Source: Zhengitettix transpicula
Lineage: Eukaryota > Arthropoda > Insecta > Orthoptera > Tetrigidae
Length of the DNA: 64,000 bases
Direction: 5' to 3'
Assembly (NCBI GenBank): GCA_037074705.1
Contig: CM073596.1
Location: 59,385,619-59,449,618, forward strand
Both the position numbers and the translations under genes were made by a program. Numbering within the stretch: position 1 is the stretch's first letter; each line of letters begins with the position of its first letter. Positions 55,587-64,000 of this stretch are shown piece by piece. Under the pieces are notes generated by a model that saw only the letters and a list, made by a program, of their open reading frames with translations, did no database searches and was not told where the DNA came from.

Positions 55587-56689
55587 TTAACCCTTAAACC
55601 ATATGATAACTTATCAACATTTAAACCTGAGCCATATTTTTCAAACAATTATTTTAATGTATTTCCCAAAAAAAAAGAAGGATAATGGAATAATGGTGCC
55701 ATAACCTCAAATACTTTAGGAATGTTTTGTGACTCTATTTTAGGATTTTCTGTTACGATTTAATTGTGATATCTAATGTACTAAAATATTAAACGATGAC
55801 GTCAGCCTGCGCTTCTCCCATTGGTCACTGTGTTGAAAACCATATTCAAAAGACACAGTAACATAGTAAGGGCTATGTTACACGAGAATGTAAGATATCG
55901 TTTATCAATATTCTAACTACTTCTTTCAGTTCATATTTCAACCTTTTCTAAGAGAAATTCGTCGTCGTCGTCGTCCTTCACGAGAGATGGCGTTTGTAAT
56001 CAATCTTTTTTTTTTCTACTTGGTTTTCCACGAGACGAGAGCGACGTTGTTTTGCAATTACTACTTTAAGCCAGTCCCTCTCCCTGCAGTTTCCAGAGGA
56101 GACACAGAGAGAGAGAGAGAGAGACTCTCATCTGTTTCCTAACTGGAAGAGACATTTGGTGACGTCAGCACATGCGGCGGTGGGTTGCCGAGAATTTGAT
56201 CTCGTTAGCGCTCAGGCATCTGGGTTTCGTAACAAAGAAAGATAAAAAAAAGATGGAGGGGGGGGGCGAAAAAAAGATAGGGGGAAAATCGCAGTTCGTA
56301 AGAAGTCCCGACTTCGCGGTTGGCAGAAGCTGTGTTTGTCACTGCACGAAAGGGAAAGAAGTTGCAGAGGGAAGACATTCATCATGTGAGCGAGCGAGCG
56401 TCGTGTCTCAAAAAAAAAAAAACTCGACATGGTTGTTGTTTGGGGAAAATGGCATAAACGATAAAGGGTGATTAATGTTGTGGAGTAGTTGTTTAGTCCA
56501 ATTAGTCATCTACAAACAATAGTCCTCTGGCGTAACTCTTCTGCTTCGATTTTCTCGGTAATTATATGCAAAGAAACAAAACAACGTGTGTGCAACCTGA
56601 TTCTGGCACCGACTGTTGTTTCGTGCCAGTATGTGTCATTAAAAATAGGTCACGATTATTAAGTGTGTTACTGTTAGGCGATTCAGACA
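55587..56689. other. Unannotated region; GC-richer part at 55960-56460
   Basis: (GTC)n at 55963-55976, (GA)n at 56107-56124 and a G run at 56259-56267. The 56000-56460 part has mixed composition and no repeat match. A 99-codon frame there shows no domain. Confidence 0.35.
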
Positions 56690-57060
56690 AAAAAAGGGGT
56701 TGATATAAAAACCACACAGCGACGTGAAGAGCCTAGAGCGACACAACTGCACTCGTCAGTTGAACAAAACTCATTAGCAAGAAAAACCGCAACGATAATG
56801 GAAGAGCCGAAGAGGTTTGTACAATTAATGGCTGTGATGTTGGATTTAATGTGAAGCATCTCTGACATGAATAAGGTGCGATGAAGAGCCTACAGAGACA
56901 CAACTGCACTAGTGAGATTGGTAAAATGCTAAGATTGTAGTCGTTGAGCCCCTGCCAGGCACAAATGTGAGACTCATTTCAAGAGAGATGCTTCACAATA
57001 AACCAAATATCACAGCTATTAACTGTGAAACTCAACAGGTGCTTATTGTTGCGCTGAACC
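56690..57060. repeat. Family (iii)-associated repeat blocks
   Basis: Contains AAGAGCCTAGAGCGACACAA and AGGTTTGTACAATTAATGGC, then the AGAGATGCTTCAC block in both orientations (56825-56872 minus, 56978-57025 plus). These are spacer and flank sequences of family (iii) foldbacks, partly rearranged and duplicated. Confidence 0.6.
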
Positions 57061-57075
57061 TTCTGTTTTCCCATT

Positions 57076-57297
57076 GTTTTTTTTTGGGTGTGTATAGGGT
57101 AATCCACATAGTGGCAACTCCCCTCTTATAGCATAGGAAAGGGATTTGAAAGGGGGGATGCGGAAGGGTAGAGGAAGGTAGCCAAGAGTTAACTAGGGTC
57201 CCCGGGGCTGTAGTTTAAGGATCCTACCCGGCATTCGCCCAAATAAATGCAGGGCAAACCCTAGAAAAACCTGCATCAGGTAGGTCGGGCATTGGGT
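57076..57297 (-). mobile_element. Element S copy 16, 5'-truncated
   Basis: Minus-strand copy ending at GGTCGGGCATTGGG, where family (iii) sequence starts abruptly. Confidence 0.87.
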
Positions 57298-57711
57298 TAA
57301 GAATTCTTTGTCCTTTTCGTCAGGTTGCTAAGAAGCAAAAGCTTTTGAGTGTTAAGAACTGACAAGAGCAGTTGTGTCGGTCTATGCTCTTCTTAGCAAC
57401 CTGAAGAAAGGTACAAGGGTCCCATAAACGTTCTGTTGTATTTTATATTACCTTTTTTTTTTGGTCTGTATTGGCTATCATTCTTATTCATGTCAGAGAT
57501 GCTTCACATTAAATCCAACATCACAGCTATTAATGTACAAACCTCTTCAGGTCTTCCATTATCGTTGCGATTTTTGTTGCTTTTGGGTGTTGTTCAACTG
57601 ACCAGTGCAGTTGTGTCGCTCTAGGGCTCTTTTTAGCACCTGAGGGAAGAGGGCGCAAGGATCCCCAGAAACATTGTGTGGTATTTATATCATCACTTTC
57701 TATTATATTAC
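57298..57711. mobile_element. Family (iii) foldback plus a second right arm
   Basis: Left arm (minus) 57308-57345, right arm (plus) 57401-57440 with core CUGAAGA and CAUAAACGUUCUG in place of CAGAAACGUUGUG. The AGAGATGCTTCAC block follows, then a further arm at 57598-57700 with core CUGAGGG and CAGAAACAUUGUGUGG. Confidence 0.65.
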
Positions 57712-58844
57712 TTTCAAATTTTTCATGTTACTGTGTTACCTGATTACCATTGATACCAACTTAAACTACCCCTTACATAAATATTATTTACTTCAAATAG
57801 ACGGTAAATGAAAATATCATATACTCCCCCCCACCCCCAACGACGCAGCGATTTTCCTTCCCTTTCCCCGAAGTTTTATTATTCAGCGCGTATTCCTTTT
57901 CCAACATTCCTGTCGCACATTCCGAATGACAGGTGGAACCATTTACCTTTTATTTTATTTTATTATTATTTGGAAAGCCCTTCACTGCACACGCCTTCTG
58001 CAAGTGTGTGCTTTCGGTCATTGTTAAAAAATTTTCGCTCTTCCGTCCGGAACCTTTCCCCTCCCTTCCCCCCCCCACCCCTCCACAACCCCCCGACGAA
58101 ACACATCAATCGGTTTAACGGCAGAGTAGTTCCTTTGTAAAGGTTCAATAATTAAATTAGATGACAAGTACGTGCTAGAGGTTGGTTCGGACCGTGTGGA
58201 AAGGGGGAACCGGGACAATGGAACAGTTAATAAAATTAAGGGGTGAACGCCATGCCTCAGCGGTTCATTAAAAAAAAAAAAAAGGGGGCAACTGTGCTAA
58301 ACGCTGAACGGAGAGAGAGGGAGAGAATTTTTTTTTGTTTTTTGTTTTACTCCTCTTCACAAAGGTGCAAGAGCGCTTGTAGATATTAAACAAACATCCA
58401 ATGTAACTCTCTGGATCGCACGTAAGTTAATTTCAAATGAAACTGAAGAGGTTGATGTCCACGATACTTGCGAAATTCGACCTATTTATGGGAACCCCGG
58501 ATGGTCGTTAAGTGATTTAAGCTCGAAACAAACTTTCAAGAGTTGTATAATTCGATATTCCATGGAATAAGAGATACATGAAGGAATTTGGACTCTTCTG
58601 TTGATGATCTATGGCGATTGTAGGAAAAAAAATGCAAAGTTTCTTTGCTTTTATCGAAACAACTGCTAAGAATCAGGAACTAAACTGAAGTATCTGAGAG
58701 GTTGCCGTAATTCCTCAGGTACTAATTTCCCACATCTTTCCATCATTCACCAATAATATCTTTTTTGTGTGTGTGTGTGTAAAATGTATACTGACATTAT
58801 ACCGACATCAGTTCAAAGAACATACAATAATAATTATTATTTAA
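57712..58844. other. Unannotated region
   Basis: C-rich segments at 57825-57842 and 58060-58095. The remainder is AT-rich. GT run at 58764-58779. No gene supported. Confidence 0.45.
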
Positions 58845-59000
58845 TAACAAAGATAGCCAATACAGACAAAAGTGAGTGTTGTCAACTGACCAGTGCAGTT
58901 GTGTCTCTCTAGGCTCTTGTTAGCACCCTGAGGAAAAGGGACAAGGATCCCAGAAACGTTGTGTGGTATTTTATTATCCTTTTTTTGTCTGTATTGACGA
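58845..59000 (+). repeat. Family (iii) right arm
   Basis: ACTGACCAGTGCAGTTGTG, then GCACCCUGAGGAAAAGGGAC, then CCCAGAAACGUUGUGUGG and GTCTGTATTGACGATC. Core CUGAGGA is kept. The left arm is reduced to GCCAATACAGACAAAAG. Confidence 0.65.
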
Positions 59001-59037
59001 TCGATATTATTCATTATTTTCTATCACGCGTAATTTT

Positions 59038-59110
59038 GTCATATTTTATTTATATTCTAACGACGTTTCGACACCTTTTTCGTATCTTCTTCAGGTAGTA
59101 ATTTTTTTTA
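59038..59110 (-). repeat. Solo family (ii) arm with intact hammerhead-like motif
   Basis: At 59061-59094 on the minus strand: core CUGAAGA, one extra A, stem GAUAC/GUGUC, GAAAC and GUC. All invariant boxes are intact. It lies between two family (iii) elements. Confidence 0.6.
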
Positions 59111-59337
59111 TTTTTCAGTCACTTTAATAATTATTGTTATAATCTTTTATACTACAATAGTTTCATATTAAACTTGATATTTTTTTTTCAGACAGCATAA
59201 TTATTTATACATAATCAAAACCATACAAAAATTATTTAAATAAAATGTCAATCTATAATATTGTATATTAGTTGAAAAATTTATTTTATTTATTCTACAC
59301 CGCCCAGTGATATCTTCTACAATTAATACTATAAGTC

Positions 59338-59660
59338 AATACGAAAGACAGACAAAAAGGTAATAAAAATACCACACAACGTTTCTGGGGATCCTTGTTC
59401 CTTTCGTCAGGTGCTATGAAGAGCCTAGAGCGAGCGACACAACTGCACTGGTCAGTGTGACAACACTCATTCAAAAAGCGACGAAAAACGCAACGACAAT
59501 GGGAGAGTCGTAACAATAAGGGAGCGACGACCGTGGGAATACAGCACCTGACGAAAGGAACAAGGATCCCAGAAACGTTGTGTGTGGTATTTATGTTACC
59601 CCCCGTTTTTTTTTTGTCTGAATTGGCTAACTTTCTTATTCATTAATTCAATCAGACGTA
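59338..59660. mobile_element. Foldback element with hammerhead-like motifs (family iii)
   Basis: Left arm (59360-59425, minus) and right arm (59540-59620, plus) are inverted. Both motifs keep core CUGACGA and CAGAAACGUUGUG or its equivalent (right core at 59548-59554, GAAAC at 59572-59576). The spacer is longer than at 28865-29125 and holds a CG-rich segment with GCGACGAAAAACGCAACGAC. Confidence 0.78.
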
Positions 59661-59866
59661 ATTTTTTTTCTTTTAAATATTATAAATGATAAAAATCGCA
59701 CAGTTACATATATAAAAGTTATTTTACTGTAATTTACATTAAAATGTAAAATTGTCCTCAGAAGCTTTCGGTTTTATTCTCCTCATGGTAATTTAATTTA
59801 AATATTTTTACTTAGGCCAACTTATTTCCAGACTTGGTTCAATATTTTCCAATCCTATTGTTTACA

Positions 59867-59867
59867 A

Positions 59868-59915
<48 letters not shown>

Positions 59916-60027
59916 AGTAATTATACGAGAAATCACAGTTAAATCGCCACGTTGAAGCGTCAATTAGTAGTAATTCAATTAAAATTCTTGTTTATTAATT
60001 AATTATATTTATTTTTAATTACTACAA

Positions 60028-60064
<37 letters not shown>

Positions 60065-60070
60065 TGTATA
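59867..60070. repeat. Inverted (TA)n-flanked palindrome
   Basis: ACAATATATGTATATAT leading into (TA)n and ATTGTAGTAATTA (59864-59922) is mirrored by TAATTACTACAATATATA, (TA)n and ATGTATATATATATTGTA (60015-60068). The 90-bp spacer holds AATCGCCACGTTGAAGCG. Confidence 0.8.
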
Positions 60071-60104
60071 TTATACTTAGTACAATTATTTTAATTGTGT
60101 TAAA

Positions 60105-60173
60105 TTTTACGTCTGTTTGTACATATTGCGATTAACAAATACGAAGTTTCCTCCACAGACTTGTGGACATCTT

Positions 60174-60232
<59 letters not shown>

Positions 60233-60270
60233 AAGCTCCACAAATCTGTGGGGGGGGGGATGAACGTCGT
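60105..60270. mobile_element. Foldback motif pair flanking (TA)n (family v)
   Basis: On the minus strand (60141-60176) UUGAAGA, one extra U, stem UCCAC/GUGGA, then GGAAACUUCGU. On the plus strand (60232-60275) UGAAGCUCCACAAAUCUGUG, a G run, then AUGAACGUCGUG. The two arms face each other across a (TA)n tract at 60175-60230. Boxes are worn but the order and pairing are those of the other families. Confidence 0.5.
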
Positions 60271-60681
60271 GCTTGTCAGGTCTGTTATTTGGCCATATAT
60301 GTTCATAAAATTCGTCTGTTAACGAGTTTGACTTTGTTAGTCGTTTGAAGTTGTCTTTCTCTGGTCAGTCCGAAAGACACACACAGCCACGCAGACACAC
60401 ACTCAATGTGTTCCCTAATGGACTTGGCGAATCAGGAGGAGAGAGAAGCCAATGTTTCCAAAGTCCCCTCTCTCCTTATACGCAAATCTGCATTGCCGTC
60501 TCACCGGATAAGGGAAATCCCCTTGGTTTTCCTCGAGGCGAAGCACTGAAGCCGCAGCCGCTCTCCGGATAGGTATTAAAAAAACAGAAGAAGGAAGGGT
60601 GGGAGGGAGGGGTGAAAAAAATTTTTTTTTTCTTTCTCAGCCGATGCAAGAAAGAGAAGAAAAATAGACGAGGCGTTGGAT
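60271..60681. other. No gene recognised
   Basis: Mixed sequence. (CA)-rich near 60376-60402, purine-rich 60590-60615, T run at 60620-60632. Confidence 0.4.
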
Positions 60682-61303
60682 AACAGCAGCAGTAAGGAAC
60701 GAGGTCTGCGAGGGCCATTCTCTCGCAGGCAGTACCTGCGAGGGATATTCTCTCGAAGGCAGGACCTTGGAGGAGAGACACGAAGGGGCTACCTTTGGGG
60801 ATGCCTTCACATCTCTCTGGTTTTTTGAACTAAGGTTCCCACAAGCCGAGGCACCTCGCCCTGTTCTGAGAGGTGTATGTTCCTGCGGCACAGACCTTGG
60901 GCATACGGTAAGAGTTGTTCGCTCTTCCCATTGGAATAGTCGGCCAGCTGCGTCCTAAACTGGTCGAGGCACGGAGAAGGGAATGCTGCGTCCCCACAGC
61001 GAACTCTTCTCCCGCTATCGGAAGGACGTGGGACAAGTACCCAATGCCCGACCTATCTGATGCAGGTTTTTCTAGGGGTTTGTCCTGCATAACTTTTAGG
61101 CGAATTGCCGGGTAGGATCCTTAAAATATAGCCCGCGGGGCAACTAGTTAAGCCTTGGCTACCTTCCTCTATCCTTCCGCATCCTCCCTTACAAATCCCT
61201 TCCTATGCTATTAAAGAGGAGTTGCCACCATGTGGATTACCCTCTACGTAGCCTGTTGCCCTAAAAAAATAATAAAAATAATAAAACAAAAACGGCAGCA
61301 GTG
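60682..61303 (+). mobile_element. Element S copy 17 with doubled 5' hairpin
   Basis: Full plus-strand copy from GTCTGCGAGGGCC at 60704 to TTGCCCTAAAAAAATAAT with an A-rich tail to 61290. Like copy 5 it has two successive 5' hairpin units. AACAGCAGCAGTA (60682-60694) and AACGGCAGCAGTG (61291-61303) flank it with two mismatches, a plausible aged target duplication. Confidence 0.9.
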
Positions 61304-62381
61304 ACGTAAACAAACAAGAAAACTGAGGTGGAAAGGAGGTTACACAGAAAGGTGGGATGAAAATACTCTTGAGGTTGTAGTGTGACAAATTTCCCCACTT
61401 TTTACCCCCCCCCCCAACCCCCTCCCCCTTTGAATTTTCACTGAAATCTGTGTATTTCCTTTATTGTGTTGTATAAAATTTAAACGTAACAGAATTATTC
61501 ATCTGAAGAGCAATTGAATAGAAAAAATTCCGACAGACCTTAGGGGATGTATGCAACTGTTAAGTTACCAGTTATACAGACGGTATTAAAATGAGGTTTT
61601 AATTATACATGCAGTTAATAAACCGCCCCCCCTACCCCCACCACAGAATATACCGTTTGTGTTTATAACAACCACATCCTCGCTCTGTAAAAAAAAAATC
61701 GAAGTGGCGAGAGAAGGGATGGAAAAGCGAGAGGGGAGGGGGTGACATTTTAAGGAATTAGAATGCAGGATTCGTTCGTTCGTTCGATGTGGTATATAAA
61801 TACTCCGCTCTGCTGTGCAATGTGGACGGATTCTGCATACTAAATAATTATTATAAGTTTTGTGCAACGTGCTAATTTATTACTCCATATATAACCAGGA
61901 ATAAAAACAAGTTAATACACTATGTAACCGGAGCGAAACGATGCTACCGGGAACAACAACACATTCCCTCGGATAAAAACAAAATGTAGAGGGGGGGGGG
62001 GGCGGGGGGAGTGAAGGTAAATGTTTGCCAAAAGGCCTCGTAAACCGATATACGTCGCCATTTGGAACGTCACACGCTGAATTACAATACTTGCTAATGA
62101 AGAAAGTAAATAACCGTGATCATAAAATCTGTTATTATTATTTTTTTTTTTTGGTATTTGCATTACTGAAACTGAAATATACGAATCACACACATTGACC
62201 ACCTGCTCGCGCGGGCGTCCGCGTTCTCGTTCGTTTTCCTCGTTTCTTTTTCATTTTTTTTAATATTAACTGTTTATCCCTTTACAAATTTATACATATA
62301 TATATTTATTATTAATTTAATTTATTTATCCTGAATTATCCGTTGTAAATGTTGCTCCTTAACTTCAACATGTTCTCATAA
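61304..62381. other. Unannotated region with C and G runs
   Basis: C runs at 61407-61416 and 61626-61632, (GTTC)n at 61772-61785, G runs at 61990-62010, T run at 62142-62152. No gene supported. Confidence 0.45.
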
Positions 62382-62445
62382 ATAAAATAGATTCTTTGTG
62401 AGTGTGTGTGTGTGCCTGTATGTTCCGCATACAAATCTACACCCC
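62382..62445 (+). repeat. Dispersed repeat shared with 2131-2172
   Basis: AATAAAATAGATT, a (GT)n run and TATGTTCCGCATACAAAT repeat the block seen near the start of the window. Confidence 0.6.
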
Positions 62446-62699
62446 GTGGTGATATTTATTTTATATTTCAATATTAATTTAATATACATATCTAAATTAT
62501 GATTAGCATTATTTTTTTGAGATTTAGAAAATATTTAATAATACTTACTATTGGTAAGTAGGAAATAGGATTTTAATTAAATTATTATTAATATTTATAT
62601 AAATATATAAAATAATTCTTTATTTATAATTATATATTGTATAATATAGATTGATATTTATTTAATAATACTGACAAATTTTGTACAAGGGTTATTTTC

Positions 62700-63130
62700 A
62701 AACCGGAAATAAAACACTGCGGGCGGGGGGGAAGGAGAGTTAGAATATTTCAAACATGCTAAAAAATATTTGAGTCAATGAAACTGATAGTGTTTCTCCC
62801 GATGAAGTTAAACAATACGATTAAAATCTCTTACGGGGATGTGAGGGGAGCATCCTTGCGGGAGGGTGTGAAGGGTGGAGAGGCGTTACATGAAAATGTC
62901 GCTAAAAACAACAGAGATTGGAGTCAAATCAAGGGCTATGGATGTCGCCGAGTTTAATTATGACAAACCCGAGCAACGTCGACCAAATTACGACCAGCGA
63001 AGAAATATTTTTAGCTTGTCCGGTTCAAGCTTCCGCAATTGGGGGAGGGGGGGGGGGAATTCGTGACGATAAAAAAAACGCAATCGAAAATTTTTTTTCA
63101 ACCCTTATTAAGTATCAAGATTTTTGTTAC
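62700..63130 (-). repeat. Ancient dispersed repeat R1, reverse copy
   Basis: Shares GTGTTTCTCCCGATG, GGCGTTACAT, GATTGGAGTC and CGAGTTTAATTATGACAA with 45700-45900 and, reversed, with 49210-49330. A G run at 63043-63057 lies at the place where other copies also carry G or C runs. Confidence 0.7.
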
Positions 63131-63321
63131 TGAATGTAAATTCTTAGTTTCGGTCAAGTCAGCCTGACATTTCTTTATTTTTAACTGTTCAAGTCCTAAA
63201 TCGTTTGAATTATTATAATTCGCCCTGAAATCAAATCCTTTTGTTGACAGTATAACGTACGATTAAAAAAACGAGGTACAACAATAAAATTTCGTCAATT
63301 ATTCTCTCACCAAAAAGGGAA

Positions 63322-64000
63322 AGGATGTATGTATGTATTTATGTTAATCTTAATACAAATGTACAGATATTCTTAAAAAAAACACGAGAAGCGGTTACTG
63401 TGGGGGGGGGAGGGGGGGGTGAGAATCCCCTTGCATAAATGTGGGAAAAATTATTATAATTAAAAAAACGTGATAATTTTGTGTTAAATTACCGCGCGTC
63501 ATGACACCGTGACGTCACACGATATGGGGAGAGACGTTACTACGCGACGAACAAAGGAAATAGTTCCCCTTTTTTCCGGTAATGAAATAAAAGCAGAAAT
63601 ATTTTCATTGAATAAAAAGTATAATTTTATCCAGTAATTCTCCATTTACGTTAATCTTGACACAAATTTACGCAGAATGCGGCTACGAAATTTAGGTATA
63701 CACACATATTATTTAAAAACACCCCCCTAGCGTACAGGTAGGTAATAATTATAATTGAAAATGTTGTGATCAATTTTGTTATTACCTGCGCGGCGCTATG
63801 CTGTGAGACCGTGACGTCACGCGAGAGAGTGACGTCACAGCGCAACCGACAACAAGAAAGTAACTTATTTCGTAATTAAATAAAGCAGTAATATTTTTGA
63901 CTCTGAATTAAATGTATAATTTTATCCAGAAATACTTAATCGGATGATGATAATAAAATTAATACGTGATAGTTTACGATCCTTTCGGAGAACGTAAGTT
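63322..64000 (-). repeat. Ancient dispersed repeat R2, reverse and internally duplicated
   Basis: Reverse complement of 31780-32135, with the 3' end at the left (GTATGTATGTATTTATG). The CRE-bearing block occurs twice, at 63485-63640 and 63785-63950, about 310 bp apart, each followed by ATAATTTTATCCAG. The first has one TGACGTCA (63510-63517). The second has two (63812-63819, 63830-63837). It continues past the end of the window. Confidence 0.72.

Overview
This is animal nuclear DNA, AT-rich and packed with repeats, and I could not support an intact protein-coding gene anywhere in it. No open frame longer than about 140 codons exists, and the longest ones are shadows of repeats or microsatellites. 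The mobile elements (Penelope-like, mariner, non-LTR retrotransposon, a short retroelement with 13-bp target duplications), the many (TA)n, (CA)n and (GA)n tracts, and the long G and C homopolymers fit an arthropod-like invertebrate with a large genome. An insect is a plausible guess, but I cannot name the species. No tRNA, rRNA or CRISPR array was seen.

The commonest component is a 450-590 bp retroelement, here called element S. It is read from a 5' hairpin to a 3' A-tail and occurs about seventeen times plus one rearranged cluster. Two copies have perfect 13-bp target-site duplications (569-1050 and 30805-31369). Others form tandem pairs (9050-10058, 24162-24751) or large inverted repeats (22233-23025, 43052-44197).

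The most interesting signal is a set of short motifs resembling type I hammerhead ribozymes. They have a CUGANGA box, usually a stem II, then GAAAC followed by GUC or GUU where the cleavage site would be. At least six sequence families are present. Most sit in inverted (foldback) pairs: 3868-4112, 5690-5885, 6768-7010, 10911-11222, 11815-12455, 28496-28772, 28865-29125, 48484-48672, 59338-59660 and 60105-60270. One family forms a tandem array with a 343-bp higher-order period (6905-7690). A broken Penelope-like GIY-YIG endonuclease end (17749-18008) is followed at once by a decayed copy of the same motif, which suggests the parent element.

Other remnants are a dead mariner with 16-bp terminal inverted repeats (51741-52842), two non-LTR retrotransposon C-terminal remnants on the minus strand (21600-22060 and 35285-36250, the second amplified as an in-frame 79-codon tandem repeat), and older dispersed repeats. 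One of these (R2) carries paired TGACGTCA palindromes.

Between the repeats lie a few GC- or CpG-rich, apparently unique islands (19430-19690, 20330-20500, 26780-27090, 47780-48060, and a tandemly duplicated promoter/exon-like block at 4690-7010). They are the best candidates for host regulatory DNA. The window therefore looks like an intergenic desert or the inside of a very large intron.
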